Shown here: positions 1-10,760 of the stretch, in pieces | Layout of the letters: every line of letters starts with the position of its first letter | Numbering within the stretch: position 1 is the first letter of the stretch | NCBI GenBank assembly: GCA_021234155.1 | Contig: JAJEKV010000210.1 | Span: forward strand, 343,501 to 407,500 | From: Isoetes taiwanensis | Lineage: Eukaryota > Streptophyta > Lycopodiopsida > Isoetales > Isoetaceae | Direction of reading: 5' to 3' | DNA length: 64,000 bases | Translations under genes and position numbers: made by a program | Notes under the pieces: model-generated | The model's input: only the letters and a program-made list of their open reading frames with translations | Told to the model about the DNA's origin: nothing | Databases searched by the model: none

Positions 1-2154
1 TAACACACAGCTATGGATATTGTGATAGATCTTGACAATGTGAACTAGGCTTGGTGTAAATTTTGAGTGATCTTTTTACCTAGCTTAGTGTTATATTTCC
101 TTAAATCTCTTTTGCATTCAGTATATTTATTGCACATGCATGGTGAAGGGAGATAATCTTAAAGAATCCCATGACACCTGCTATCCTCAGCATGGCAACC
201 ATTCTGATGCTTGTTTTTGTTGTTTTGGATGCAGGTAACAGGATTCTTTACTCCATGTTATGCGTTTTCGGTATATCATTGAAGTTAAAGATAATCACAA
301 TGATTGGAGGACTTCTCCAATATGGTGTAGTATCTGAACAAACTATTTGCAAAAAAAGCTTGTAACAAAAATGAATATCTCAGGTTATTTATGTATTACA
401 TTCATTTTGAGGTGAGTTCTTATAGAAATATGATTTAACTTGTATTTTATTTTGAAGACAAAGGGGGTAACCCATAGTACAGGGCATGTAATAGCTGAAC
501 ATTTTCAAATTTCAGCTATGTTATTTGGAACTTGATTATTTACAGGCATTTTCTCGTATAAGATTACAATAAACTTGTTTGATCTTTGCTGATTATATCT
601 ACAGTCCATATGATATATTTATATTTGATAACCAGTTCATGGCCTAAGTGCTAAATCACCTGATTAGTCTTAGGGCTGCCCATTGAAGCTTGATAGTTTC
701 TTGCAAAGAGGTATCAAGTTTAAAGTCTGGTGACAGATTTCAAAGGTTTTTTTTTTTCTTTTTTTATTATTATTATTATAAGTAATGATGGCTCTAATGC
801 ATTAGGACTCTAAGGAATTATTGCTCTGTCTGTAGCTATGTAGTTATTTACTGTAGGTTGCTTGAACAAAGGTAAAGACCAATGGTTCTATGGCATATAT
901 ATGACACTAGGGCTTTATGGATGCAAATTGATACACTGCTAGGTGCTAGTTATTTGACCTAAGGACATTATGGAGATTGCACAGTACTATGGATAACTTG
1001 AGACATAGCAATTTGGTAACAATGGTGGGACATGTCAGTGGCATTCACCTACGATATTGGCATTGGCATTCACCTATGGTATGAGCATGTTTACTTCTGT
1101 TGGTCCATGATAAGGAAGATCGTGCAACATTGAAAATACCATGGATAAATACATTATAACCAGGCACAAATTCGTTTTTGAGGATAATAAAATCGTTTTT
1201 GACATTTAGGTTTACATTTGACTTAACCTAATAGTATTGGCAAAGCGGCTACTCTGTATTTTCACCGCCGCTGCTCTGATTATGGAAGACCCGAAATGCC
1301 TAAGGGTAGATACATTTTGGAAGCAAGGCGTGAAAAAGTCGTGAACTCTTGCCGATAGATAGTAGTTGCCAAAAAATTCCTTGTGATCCGTTGATTCCTA
1401 AATTAGTAGGTCTTGGTTTCCGTAAAATTCGAGCTAAAAATGGGCTTGTTCTGATCCGGGTGATGCTTCTACCGGCAAATATATTTGCTAAAAACGGTTG
1501 TATAGCCCGATGTTAATTGTTAGCAATTGTGTTGGTGCCAAAGATGCCGATGCAGATGATGTGACATATTTGCCATCAAGCTATGCCTGTAAGGCTTTGA
1601 TCTTGCTAGAAGGTCATATAGCAAGGTTCACAGACCGACTCATGATCTCAGTGCCCGAACTAGTGGTTGTGGCCGAGGTAGAAATACGATGCAAATCTCG
1701 CCTTTGATAGTTGGTCCTACCGCTTCAGATGGTCTTTAACTCGCATTACATAGCTAGTGATGTGCTTAAGTTTGAAGAGGCCGGAATCCATATTTGTGCC
1801 ATGGGAATTTATGTGCTAAGGCGAGTTCTAGCTTAGCCAATGGAAAATAACTCAGGCCTGCCTTCCTGCTAGCATGATTGGCTAGAAGTTTATGTCCAAG
1901 ATAAAGGAGCTGGACTTGTTACTCTCGATTATTGCCCTATAGTAGTTTTGCCATAAACGGATTTGCCTTGAAAAGGGCTTGAAAATGGTGTTGTCTAGTT
2001 CTTGATGATTTGAGACAGAGGTATGTGATACAATCTCTTACCCGGTAGATAGGAAGTTTGGCCTTAATGTCATAACAACATAAACAAAGAAAGTGTTTGA
2101 ATTAAGATTTATGGTTCTCATAAATAGATCTGGTTGCCATGCTCATATGACACT

Positions 2155-2232
2155 TTCCTGCCACAGCATTGGAGCTATAAGACAGTATCAAAATTCCTGC
2201 CACAGCATTGGAGCTATAAGACAGTATCAAAA
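2155..2232. repeat. Perfect tandem duplication, 39-bp unit x2
   Basis: Two adjacent copies of a 39-bp unit starting TTCCTGCCACAGCATTGG, at 2155-2193 and 2194-2232, are identical by eye. Looks like a recent replication-slippage duplication. Confidence 0.95.
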
Positions 2233-2580
2233 TAGGAGCTATGGTTGAAGTTATAAAGCTGGATATATTCCTGCACAAAATGTTGTAGTGGTCGGGATAG
2301 CTAAGGCAACCTCCAAATACCAGGTTCTTTATTATTTCTAGAATGCAATGGAGCAATGAACAGATTTTGGATCTAAGCATGACCAAATGAGATTTAATTT
2401 CACATCTCTGTCCATGACTAAAATATATTTAATGCTGGATTTATTCAAGCATTCCAATAGGAATTAATGGCCATAGGTGATGTTCTTATATGTTATATTT
2501 AGATGCTACAAAGTCTAATACTTAAGAAGAAGCTTGTGTTTCTTCAATATTGCTGATTTTAGGTTTTCATAACACATTTC

Positions 2581-2632
2581 AGGCTGCTTTAATTTATTAA
2601 AACGGTAGGCTGCTTTAATTTATTAAAACGGT
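2581..2632. repeat. Perfect tandem duplication, 26-bp unit x2
   Basis: The unit beginning AGGCTGCTTTAATTTATT is present twice head to tail (2581-2606 and 2607-2632) with no difference. No gene context. Confidence 0.95.
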
Positions 2633-3231
2633 AGACATATGGGAGAATTAACATGCAGGCTAATATTAAAATTGGTTAAGCATTCTTTGCTATCTTTCTA
2701 TTGTGTTAAGGATTACATCCAAAGGTGAAGGGCGAAAAGCCCAAGAAATCTAAGCTTACCTGTTAGTGACTTAGGCTCTTACCCTTCTTAGGCTAACTGT
2801 CCTCTGGTTTCACTGCAGGTAATGGGATTTCTTGCTCCTATGTGTGTTTTCCCATATATTCAAGTTGGAAAAGCTACAAGACATGGTGGCATTGCAGATA
2901 CAGTTTTGACAAGTCTATTGAGCTCTATGGTGTTGAAAGACAAGGGAAACTCTAAACTTTAATTTTAATCTTATACTGTTCTAGAGTCAATTATGAACTC
3001 TTTTGAAGGTATAAATGATGTATTGAACAAAAACATTAATGAGATTGACGAAAGGAAATTTTTATTTGTTAAAAGAATCTGGTAATTTCATATGCTTTAG
3101 TAAATGTTAACCATTTTTAAGGCTTAAGTCAAATTTACACCTGTTTTGGCTTAAGGCTGCATATTGTACTGAAGTGGTCTTTGCAAAAGTCCATGGATGG
3201 AAAAAGTCTGTTTGAACAGATTTTAAAAGGT

Positions 3232-3657
3232 TTTTTTTTTTTTTTTGAAGAACGTCAAATTTTATTCAATCAAAAAGACAAGTACAAGTGCAAATACAAG
3301 AATAAAATCTCGGCAGATAAGCAAAAACCCACCGAGTGAAGCAACCTGCCTAAGCATAAGAGCGCATATCCAAATACTCCTCAAAGATCAATCGCCTCTT
3401 ACAAGGGGCAAGTGAAGAACAATGGTACGACTTAGCAATATGACCTTCAGCTTCTTGGAGAACACGGTTATCTCCATATCTAAACCTTTGAAGATTACCA
3501 ATCTTCCTCTTTTCCAGATAGTCCAAAGCAACCATCCTGCTACAAGACGAAAAGCCTGGCTTTGTAACTCCGTCCACGTACCTGGGTAAATTGCCAAAAG
3601 CACTTGTTGACTGGTTAGTGGAAACTGGAAAAGAGAGAACCACCAATCCCATACCTG
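3232..3657 (-). mobile_element. 5'-truncated LINE, family A copy 1 (zf-RVT tail plus poly-A)
   Basis: The minus strand ends in a poly-A tract (poly-T at about 3232-3247 on plus). It encodes a decayed C-terminal piece of a non-LTR retrotransposon ORF2, with residues such as LLWTIWKRGR and KSYHCSSLAP split over two frames. The same 3' terminus (a TTGAATAAA-type end followed by a short G/A-rich stretch and poly-A) recurs at 5472-6080. Known biology: LINEs are often 5'-truncated by incomplete target-primed reverse transcription. Dead copy. Confidence 0.82.
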
Positions 3658-3817
3658 TCTAAGGTAGTCAAAGTTGAACTTGCAGTTAGCTTACAGGTAG
3701 AAGCATATGTAGTTGTAAGTTGTAGCTACAAGTTTAGTCACACGTTCTACTTGATATTTACAACCATTTGATCATTTCAATCACAGTTGCAAATTGCTAC
3801 AGTTGCTTATTGCAAAT

Positions 3818-3950
3818 GCACCATGCCTTACTAGTTACCGTCTTAGTCTCAGCTGTAGTGCACCGTGCCTTAGTAGTTGAAGTTTCAGTTAGTTTCAGCC
3901 ACAACGCACCACACCTTAGTAGTTGCAGTTTCAGTCATAGTCATAGTGAG
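3818..3950. repeat. Degenerate tandem repeat, about 45-bp unit x3
   Basis: GCACC..GCCTTA.TAGTT recurs at about 3818, 3860 and 3906 (spacings 42 and 46). The short plus-strand ORF here reads only this repeat and is not a gene. Confidence 0.7.
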
Positions 3951-3959
3951 AGCGTGTAT

Positions 3960-4626
3960 CATGCGGTTACAGCTTATAGCTTAAAGCTTGTGCCTTGTAG
4001 GCCACTATTACAGCTTACAGCTCGTGTCTTATAATTGCAAGTTAATGCCAGTTGATACATACAAGTTATATTTCCATAAGATCACTTGACATGTACAATC
4101 CTTTGGCATTGAGATGTTCTCAAGCTATAGGGCCAAGCTTTTGCAAAACGTATTATACTGGATTGTTTTGCATGATATAAACTGCTCATAACTTTTACAT
4201 GATATGATAGTCACTGATTGATTAATTGACAGGGGACAAGAATAATGTCTTTAGTACTGAAGTTTGGCATGCTTTTGTGTGAAATATAACAGTCTATTTT
4301 TCTATAGACTTGGCATACCATCAGCCACCTCTACTACAATATGTTCTAGTGACATGACAACCATGGAAAATAAATAAAATAAATTAATGTCATGCCCCTT
4401 TGGACCTCAATCGTCATGGAGCAGCAACACAATACATCAATGTAAATAAAGCTTAAATAAGAGTCTTTTGTGCATAAATTGAAATATTATAGTTGTCACA
4501 TTGATCTTCTTGTAAGAATCTAGTAGTTGGAGAAGGCAGAGTGTCTTATCAAAGTTTCCTAAATTTCTTCTTGTAATCTGCACTCAAATTAAAATCTAAT
4601 TTGATTTTTGGTACAAAGATATCTGA
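3960..4626. other. Intergenic stretch, nothing recognised
   Basis: AT-rich sequence without a long ORF, repeat unit or element end that I can identify. Confidence 0.4.
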
Positions 4627-5409
4627 TTATTTTGTTTTCTGCAAAACTAAGTTCAATTCAAAAAGTACGCCTACATGGTCTGACTCTGGAACTTTATCAA
4701 GCACTTCAAATGAATTGATAATATTATATGTTGTTGGAGTCAAAAGGTAATTTACCATACTCTCACCAAGATGAGAAAAGCATGTAAATCTTGCCGATTT
4801 TTTGAACCTGCTTATACCATTCAACATCTTTAGTTCACATGCTGTGCCCAAATCTATCAGAAAGTCGTCCATGATATTACTGATCTTATCTACTGATTGT
4901 CTCTTAAATGCCGCATCTATATGCTCCACAAGTCTCATATTATTCAAATACTCAAAAGAGACTAATTGCAGTCCTCTATTATGTGCACTAAAATCCCCAA
5001 CCACAATCACCTCTCCATTATCCTGTAAATGTATCACATCCAAGCTCAAATTATGAAGCGAATTCTTTATGTTCAAAGGTGAGAAGTAACACATTGCAAT
5101 ATAAATCATCGAAATATTAAAGCAAATTTGTAGCCACATAAATTTTTTACCTTCATGCTTTTCGAGGACTTGCACGACTTGCTTGTATTCATGCCATATG
5201 CGGCTAAACCCCCAAATCCTTCCTGCATTTGCTTTTTTGGCATTCCAAGCTAAATCTACAAGGCAATACTCTTCCAAATCCAGAAGGGGATGAGTTTGGT
5301 GTTCCCAAGTTTCCTCCATCAATATTAAGTCACCTCTATTCCACATCTCTTTTGTAGCCTGACTTTTCGCTTGGTTAATGCTATGAACATACCAAGCTAA
5401 TACCCTCAA
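4627..5409 (-). pseudogene. Orphan LINE ORF2 endonuclease (EEP/APE-like) ORF
   Basis: This open 260-codon frame matches the exonuclease-endonuclease-phosphatase domain at the N-terminus of L1-clade LINE ORF2. It has an N-terminal block LAWYVHSINQAKSQ, LILMEETWEH carrying the metal-binding Glu, VIVVGDFSAHN and a C-terminal SDHVGVLFEL holding the SDH motif. In active enzymes the first block reads WN and the third GDFN; here they are WY and GDFS, so two catalytic Asn residues look replaced and the protein is probably inactive. No reverse transcriptase follows. It lies just downstream, on the same strand, of a separate LINE 3' end. An uninterrupted frame in a dead fragment suggests a fairly recent insertion. 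Confidence 0.75.
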
Positions 5410-5471
5410 GGTCCGAACTCCCTATTTTTTTCAATCTCTTTTTAACCACTATCTTGCCATTTTGATCTAAA

Positions 5472-6080
5472 TATTTTTTTTTTTTGTTGAAGGACGTCAG
5501 ACTTTATTCAATCAAAGAGTCAAATACAAGTATAAATGCAGAGACAGGAATAAAATCTCAGCGGATAAGCGGAGACCCACCGAGTGAAGCAACCTGCCTA
5601 AGCATAAGAGTGCACATCCAAAAACTCTTAAAAAATCAATCGCCTCTTGCGAGGGGCAAGTGAAGAACAATGATACGACTTTACAATGTAACCTTGAGCT
5701 TCTTGGAGAACAGGATTATCTGCCACATCCAGACCTTTGAAGATTACCAATCTTCGTCTTTTCCAGATAGTCCAAAGCAACCATCCTGCTGCTAGATGAA
5801 AAGCCTGGCCTTGTAACTCTGTCCAGGTACTTGGGTAAATTGCCAAAAGCTGTTGTTGACTTGTTAGTGAAACCTGAAAAAGGGAAAACAACCAGTCCCA
5901 TACCTGTCTAAGGTGTTCACACATGAAAAAGCAATGCTCAATGGTCTCAGATCCACGCTTGCATACTGGATACTGATTTGATATTCTAGGGTTAAACTTA
6001 TGGACAAACACATTAACCCGCAGACACCTATGAAGAATCTGCCACCAAAGCCACAAATATGCCACAAAGCCATTGTCTCT
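5472..6080 (-). mobile_element. 5'-truncated LINE, family A copy 2 (zf-RVT domain)
   Basis: The minus strand encodes a zf-RVT domain, the Zn-binding C-terminal part of LINE ORF2: WWQILHRCLRVNVF, then PVCKRGSETIEHCFFMCEH, where the usual CPxC is YPVC (first Cys lost), then LLWTIWKRRRL. A poly-A tract (T-run at about 5472-5482 on plus) closes the copy. It is close to copy 1 at 3232-3657 over the shared part. The frame changes once near 5870. Dead, 5'-truncated. Confidence 0.85.
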
Positions 6081-6899
6081 AGCTTCCTTGATCTTATTCT
6101 ATTCTTTCTTCCTAGCTTCCAATTGTGCAGGAGTTAAGTCTGGATCAATCCAAAATTTAAAGCCTTTAAAGGAAGCCCTATTCTGTGATATCTTGTTTCT
6201 TGTTTCCTTAAATTTGACAAGAATCAGCTTATATCTAGTCGTCCAAGCCTTTCTGTTTTTGTGTGTTATGGGAGATGATGTGTTTTTGATTTGGAAAAAA
6301 AAAAAAACTTAAAGAATATTGGCAAGTTTACAAATAACATATAAACCATTATATAGCACAAATCCCATTACATACAAAAACAAAAAATTTCAAATTTTTT
6401 GCTTTCGATATAAAATGCAGCCACGATAAGATCACCTCTTCAATATTTGCACTACAACGATGCAGGACAATAAAGGAAATCACCAAAATGATTAGGAGAT
6501 GACCAGAATGATCAGCTGGGCAGAGAGTATGATAAGAAAAACATTGCATCAAATTTCAGAATGCCATGTACATGGTTCCGACCACGAGTTTTTGCCAGAT
6601 TTTGTTTTGAACTCAAAAAAATTGACATTGCAAACAGATTGCGCTATTATATTAGCTGTAAACTTCTACACAGACCATCCTACAAAGAACACCCTTCCCA
6701 TTCTTCCTTTTGCAAGTTGAAAGGCAATACCGGTTGAAAGACTTCTTCTACCTTCAACACATCGTAGTGCATCTTCACCTTCAACACATCATAGTGCTCA
6801 TCTGGGAATTTGATGCAACACATATTCTCGGCCTTCATTCCCTTTAGGACATCCAATGGAAGGTTACCAATGGAACTATATCTCCTAACAAAATATGGG
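6081..6899. other. Spacer between LINE copy and AlaRS pseudogene
   Basis: Contains an A-run near 6294-6308 and a near-repeated unit at about 6730-6800, read as HYDVLK twice on the minus strand. The ORF continuing out of the AlaRS pseudogene has no AlaRS match here and is probably not coding. Confidence 0.4.
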
Positions 6900-7306
6900 A
6901 CTCTAATATACCAGGTCGCAGCAATAGGAAATGAAATTAACCTAATATGATCAGCTATTACTCTATATGCAGTATCAATATTATCCACATCCTCCGTGCC
7001 AAGTTCTAGTATAAGGGCGAGTGCCTGTCCATTGAACAGAAAAAATGTGTTGTATTTATGGGTCACTAGCCTGCAAGTTATGGACAAAACCAAGGGCCAT
7101 CCTTGCCTTCTGTATCTCATCAAATATTGGAACAAATAAATCTGTGTCATAGTTGCTCATCTCGTTTTGTAAAACAGAGGTTAGCCTCTAAGGACCCATC
7201 CCCGTATCTACATGCTTTGCAGGTAAAGGTTTCAAGAAACTATCAGATTCACGGCTAAACTGGAAAAAATACAAGATTCTATATCTCGATGCATGCAAGG
7301 TCATCA
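6900..7306 (-). pseudogene. Alanyl-tRNA synthetase pseudogene, downstream part
   Basis: Minus-strand translation gives class II AlaRS core blocks in order: [16 protein letters not shown] (about 7190-7245), [17 protein letters not shown] (about 7100-7165) and LGTEDVDNIDTAYRVIADHI (about 6945-7030). The wild-type family reads [16 protein letters not shown] and NIDTAYRVIADHIRTL. A stop follows GMG, a frameshift precedes LGTED, and roughly 70 bp of unrelated sequence sits between the last two blocks, perhaps an intron remnant. AlaRS charges tRNA-Ala; this copy cannot. The gene continues on the far side of the copia element at 10371, and the sense of the split (NN before the insert, DD after) fits one pseudogene interrupted by the element. 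Confidence 0.88.
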
Positions 7307-7311
7307 TTATT
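7307..7311. repeat. Copia target-site duplication TTATT (left)
   Basis: TTATT directly before the TGTTAAAC LTR start; the same 5 bp follows the other LTR at 10366-10370. Confidence 0.92.
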
Positions 7312-7499
7312 TGTTAAACTTGCTAGTTTACTAAGAAAGCACAAGAGAGAGATATGCACCACAACACAAGACACGTATATTGAATGATATGTGTTACAAT
7401 ATATAAGTACCATAAAAGGTACATCCAAGAGATAAAAGGAGCTCACATTGCCTTTTTTGAAGGCATGTTGCCTTCCTAATATAGGCAGCTTCGCTAACA
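7312..7499 (-). repeat. Copia 3' LTR (188 bp)
   Basis: Runs TG...CA and matches 10170-10365 along its length with a few small indels. It is the 3' LTR because the coding strand is minus. A purine-rich stretch (GGTGGG on minus, 7500-7506) abuts it as a short polypurine tract. Confidence 0.92.
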
Positions 7500-7680
7500 C
7501 CCCACCTGCAACTTTAGTCTTTCACCAAATAAGATATAGAAAATATCGTGTCTAGGAATGAAGACCAAATATTGCAACTCATAGATAACCTCTCCACCTG
7601 CAAATTTGGTCTCGCACTTGGATGAAAAAACCTTTGGTGGTCACAAAGGAAAAAACCCGAGTGCTACAATTTCCTAATAT

Positions 7681-8154
7681 CTATTCTTGCGATTTGGTAA
7701 TATGTCTAAATGCAGAAGAGATTCTTCTCTTGATTGCCAAAATAGTGTCATCCACATAAAGCGCAATCACCACAAAATATTCTTGAGAGCATCTTATATA
7801 CACATTGGAACCTGCAAAACTTAGAAACCCATTAGAAAAATAAGAGTTCACTTTGGCATACCAGTCTCTAGAAGCTTGTCTTAAACTTGTAAGATGCATT
7901 TGCAAGTATCCTTTTCCAACAAATGCCTCGACATCTTCCACTTTAGGATTTTCAAGCTCATTCCCAACATTAGGATGTAAAAACCCATCTACAAACTCAT
8001 TCCCAACATGAGGATGCGAAGACACATTTACAAGCTCATTCCCAACATGAGGATGTAAAGACCCATTATCCACATTAGGAATTAGATCGCTAAGAACAAT
8101 ATTATAGTCATGACGATGAGTAACCATGTCATCCATAGTAGACTCATCAAACAC
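7681..8154 (-). pseudogene. Copia reverse transcriptase fragment with repeated linker
   Basis: The minus frame ends with RVT_2-type sequence: LRQASRDWYAKVNSYFSNGF, then VVIALYVDDTILA containing the YVDD catalytic motif. The N-terminal half is a repetitive linker in which HPHVGNE or HPNVGNE recurs three times and GNELENP closes the series (about 7960-8075), a roughly 39-bp minisatellite kept in frame. The fingers and most of the palm between linker and YVDD are deleted. It follows integrase in the expected copia order. Confidence 0.8.
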
Positions 8155-8313
8155 TGCACCACGACTACTGATGATTCTTTGCGTAACAATATCATAAAAT
8201 CGGTATCCCTTTGCCTCGACAGCATAGCCAACAAATATGGCTTTGAGATCGACAGGATCAAGTTTCTTTCTCTTCTCTTTTGGAATATGAAGATAGGCTA
8301 GAGAACAAAAAAC

Positions 8314-8890
8314 TCACAAATTTTGAACATTTGGTTTGACTTCTGTCCATAATTGCAAAGGAGTTACACCTTTCAAAGAAGAAGTTATTGTTCGATTCTT
8401 CACATAAACAGTAGTAGCCACAGCTTCTGCCCAAAATGACTTATCCAAGATAGCATGAATAAGCATACATTGAACAACATTGATTATCATATGTTCCTGA
8501 CACTCAACAATAGCATTTTGCTGAAGAGAATAAGTGATGGTAGGCTCACAAGCTATATCGTGCTCTTCACAAAAACACTTGAATTGAGCAGAGATAAATT
8601 CCCCACCATTGTCAGTACGTAATCTCTTGATCACTTTGCCAATCTGACCCTCCACCATACTTTTAAACACTTGGAATTTGGTGAAGACTTGGGACTTCGT
8701 AGAGATAAAATATACAAAAACTCTACGGGAAAAATCATCCACAAACAAGACGAAATATCGTGCACCACTCAAAGCACAAGGTAGTGGGCCACATCAGCAT
8801 GCACAAGCTCCCAAAGATAAATCACATGTTTCCCTCTCGCATTGAAAGGAGGGCAATGTTGCTTCCCAATAGCACATGCCTCACACGTTG
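8314..8890 (-). pseudogene. Copia GAG-pre-integrase and integrase core
   Basis: The 152-codon frame (8314-8772) begins MSGARYFVLFVDDFSRRVFV, holding the first Asp of the DDE triad, followed by LRTDNGGEFIS (second Asp) and QQNAIVECQEH, where Glu of the usual VERKNR block is present as VECQEH. Upstream (8773-8890, another frame) ACEACAIGKQHCPPF and LWELVHADV are typical of the HHCC zinc region and its junction with the core. The reading frame breaks at about 8775. Role in an intact element: cDNA integration. The core is nearly complete but disconnected from gag and most of RT. Confidence 0.85.
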
Positions 8891-9454
8891 CTTTCCAATA
8901 ACACACAACTCACATATTGCTTCCCAATAGCACATGCCTCATATACATCCATTGATGCAATGCTTCTCAATGATAGACCATCAACATTTATCAGAAGCCA
9001 TAATAACATATCCACATACATCCATTATTGCAGTACTACTCAATGATAGACCACCATCAGTTCTATCAAAGGTTATAGAATGCTAGACCATCAACTTGCA
9101 GTTCATAGCATTTACATCCATTAATATAAACAGGGGCTCTTGCACAATCGTCCAGATAGTTCAAATGCAGTTTCCAATATTAATTCTTCATGTAACACTT
9201 AATTAAATTAAAACATCAAGCAGGTGCAACATTGCAATGTGCATCACATAATCCCATTTCAATCATCATGAAATACTTTCAAGCACATGCAATGCTAGAT
9301 GTCATATTGATAGGTTTAATGCAATATGCATCACACATTATGCAAGTTTTTATCACTCAAAAGCATAATTCCAATGCATCTATAATGTTATCCACAATTG
9401 TAATTACTTGAATTCTTGTTTCTAAAATAATTATGAAACAATTAGTCTATGACT
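8891..9454 (-). other. Copia internal region, no recognisable gag
   Basis: Short direct repeats such as TTGCTTCCCAATAGCACATGCC (start only) at about 8860 and 8918, and CAATGATAGACCA.CA at about 8978 and 9040, dominate. No gag or protease motif seen on either strand. Confidence 0.5.
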
Positions 9455-9666
9455 GGGTCAAAGCATGGAGCTGGGGGGCACTTTTACGCCAGCCAAACAC
9501 CCACTAAGCACCCAGTGCTGAAAATTTTATTTATTTTTATCTTTTTTTTCTGTAACTTCGTTAAAGTTGAAAATTTGTATTACAAAGAAAAGGTCCCCAG
9601 AAAGCACCCACTAAGCACCAAGTGTCCAGGACATAAAAAGTGTCCCCCACCTCTATGCTTTGACCC
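9455..9666. mobile_element. Small terminal-inverted-repeat element (MITE-like)
   Basis: Left end 9455-9485 begins GGGTCAAAGCATGGAGCTGG; the right end 9634-9666 is its reverse complement with about three mismatches in 31. Inside each end a block reading CACCCACTAAGCACC is repeated in direct orientation (about 9503 and 9606). The element is 212 bp and noncoding; the ORF crossing it is incidental. I found no convincing target duplication, so the superfamily is open. Confidence 0.75.
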
Positions 9667-10157
9667 TTTAGCTAGACCACTACTATGATCCTCTAACTTT
9701 TTATTTTAGACACTTACTAGTAGATAGAAGTCACATCATATCACTACTAAGCACACTTTAGTAAGATCACGTCAGTAAGGTCTAACCAACTAAGCTGCAA
9801 AGCGGGCGGCGATCAACAATTATTCAGGATTAAAATTCATTGTAGCTGGTTCATGGCCTACTGAAGCAGCGACAGCTTTGGATCAACAAACAAATATGTC
9901 TGCATCAAGAAGAACTTATTTTCGCCAACAAGGCCACAAAGCGGTCATTTAATGGCTTAAAAAGATATGCACAAAATACTTTTGTGTGGAACACCTATTA
10001 ACTGCTGATTCAACAGATCTTTCTGAGAAAACTACAGACTATAACCGATCATCTAAGAAATTCCAGTTGAGCTCTTAAGAATAAAAGAAAGCATAGCAGC
10101 GAACCAACTGATATTCGCAAAGTCTAAAACTTACAGAGCAGGCTACCTTGATCTAAT
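9667..10157 (-). other. Copia 5' internal sequence without coding signal
   Basis: Lies between the PBS and the small inverted-repeat element. No gag motif could be read in any frame. Confidence 0.5.
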
Positions 10158-10169
10158 GCTCTGATACCA
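10158..10169 (-). other. Copia primer-binding site (tRNA-iMet)
   Basis: Minus strand reads TGGTATCAGAGC immediately after the LTR end, the standard complement of the initiator tRNA-Met 3' end used by plant LTR retrotransposons. Confidence 0.93.
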
Positions 10170-10365
10170 TGTTAAACTTGCTAGTTTACTAAGAAAGCAC
10201 AAGAGAGTGATACGCACCACAACACAAGACACGTGTATTGAATGATATGTGTTACAATATATAAGTACCAAGGTACATCCAAGAAAAAGGTGAAAGATAA
10301 AAGGAGCTCACGTTGCCTTTTTATAAAGGCACACTGCCTTCCTAATATAGGCAGCTTCGCTAACA
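10170..10365 (-). repeat. Copia 5' LTR (196 bp)
   Basis: TGTTAAAC...GCTAACA; matches 7312-7499. The 8-bp length difference comes mainly from a small indel near 10285. Followed by the TTATT duplication. Confidence 0.92.
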
Positions 10366-10370
10366 TTATT
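10366..10370. repeat. Copia target-site duplication TTATT (right)
   Basis: Partner of 7307-7311. Confidence 0.92.
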
Positions 10371-10760
10371 AACTAAAGAAGATGCATCTCTATTTTCCAT
10401 TCATAGCTATTTCCCACATGGTCCAGTGTCGCCCATCTCCTAGAAATTATCCTTCCATCCAAAATGCAGAACACTAGTTTCAAGTAGGAATTGTAACCAA
10501 TATTCTTTGGCCTCTATATCTGGAAGAAGACCCAACATATCAACTCCACCAAAATATATTACAAAAGCCTGTCTTTCGGCAATTCATATACCTATATTAA
10601 CAATTGCCAATGCATAGTCAATAACTTCCTTCTTAAAATAGTCACCAAATGACTAGTTTCCCAGCATTTCAGAAAAGGTTGAACATAAAAATAAATGCCA
10701 AACCATGATCTTCAAGTCGTGAACATTAATGCAGGCAGAATCAAGTTAACAGAACCACAA
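10371..10760 (-). pseudogene. Alanyl-tRNA synthetase pseudogene, upstream part
   Basis: Minus-strand blocks in N-to-C order: FSEMLGN*SFGDYFKKEVID (about 10610-10680; family FFEMLGNWSFGDYFKKEAI, with Trp turned to stop), VYELPKDR (about 10580), then YWLQFLLETSVLHFGWKDNF, stop, EMGDTGPCG (about 10430-10510; family KDNFWEMGDTGPCG, again Trp to stop), then GNRDASSLVNN up to the copia junction. These are the motif 2 and ATP-binding neighbourhood of AlaRS. Both Trp-to-stop changes fit G-to-A decay. Introns appear absent or nearly so, which suggests a processed copy, though I cannot exclude one small intron. Confidence 0.87.

Larger units (their letters stand above)
1..3231. other. AT-rich intergenic or intronic DNA with no supported gene
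   Basis: I see no ORF with a recognisable domain here. Two short stretches near 232-330 and 2816-2945 resemble each other, each following a TGCAG that could be a splice acceptor. The part between about 1200 and 1720 is less AT-rich than its surroundings but every frame is broken. Poly-T and ATT runs lie near 747-780. It could be intron or decayed gene; nothing decides. Confidence 0.4.
7312..10365 (-). mobile_element. Ty1/copia LTR retrotransposon, internally deleted
   Basis: A complete insertion bounded by 188- and 196-bp LTRs and a TTATT duplication. Reading the minus strand: 5' LTR 10170-10365, PBS 10158-10169, about 1.3 kb with no recognisable gag or protease, a GAG-pre-integrase and integrase core (about 8314-8890), then a joined piece of reverse transcriptase with YVDD (7681-8154). 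RNase H and much of the RT are missing. At 3.05 kb it is well short of a usual 5 kb copia element, so it is non-autonomous. It landed inside an AlaRS pseudogene and later received a small inverted-repeat element (9455-9666). Confidence 0.92.

Noticed and set aside
171-365. 64-codon hydrophobic plus ORF as a membrane protein
   Set aside because: The frame runs across a putative splice acceptor and has no homology I recognise.
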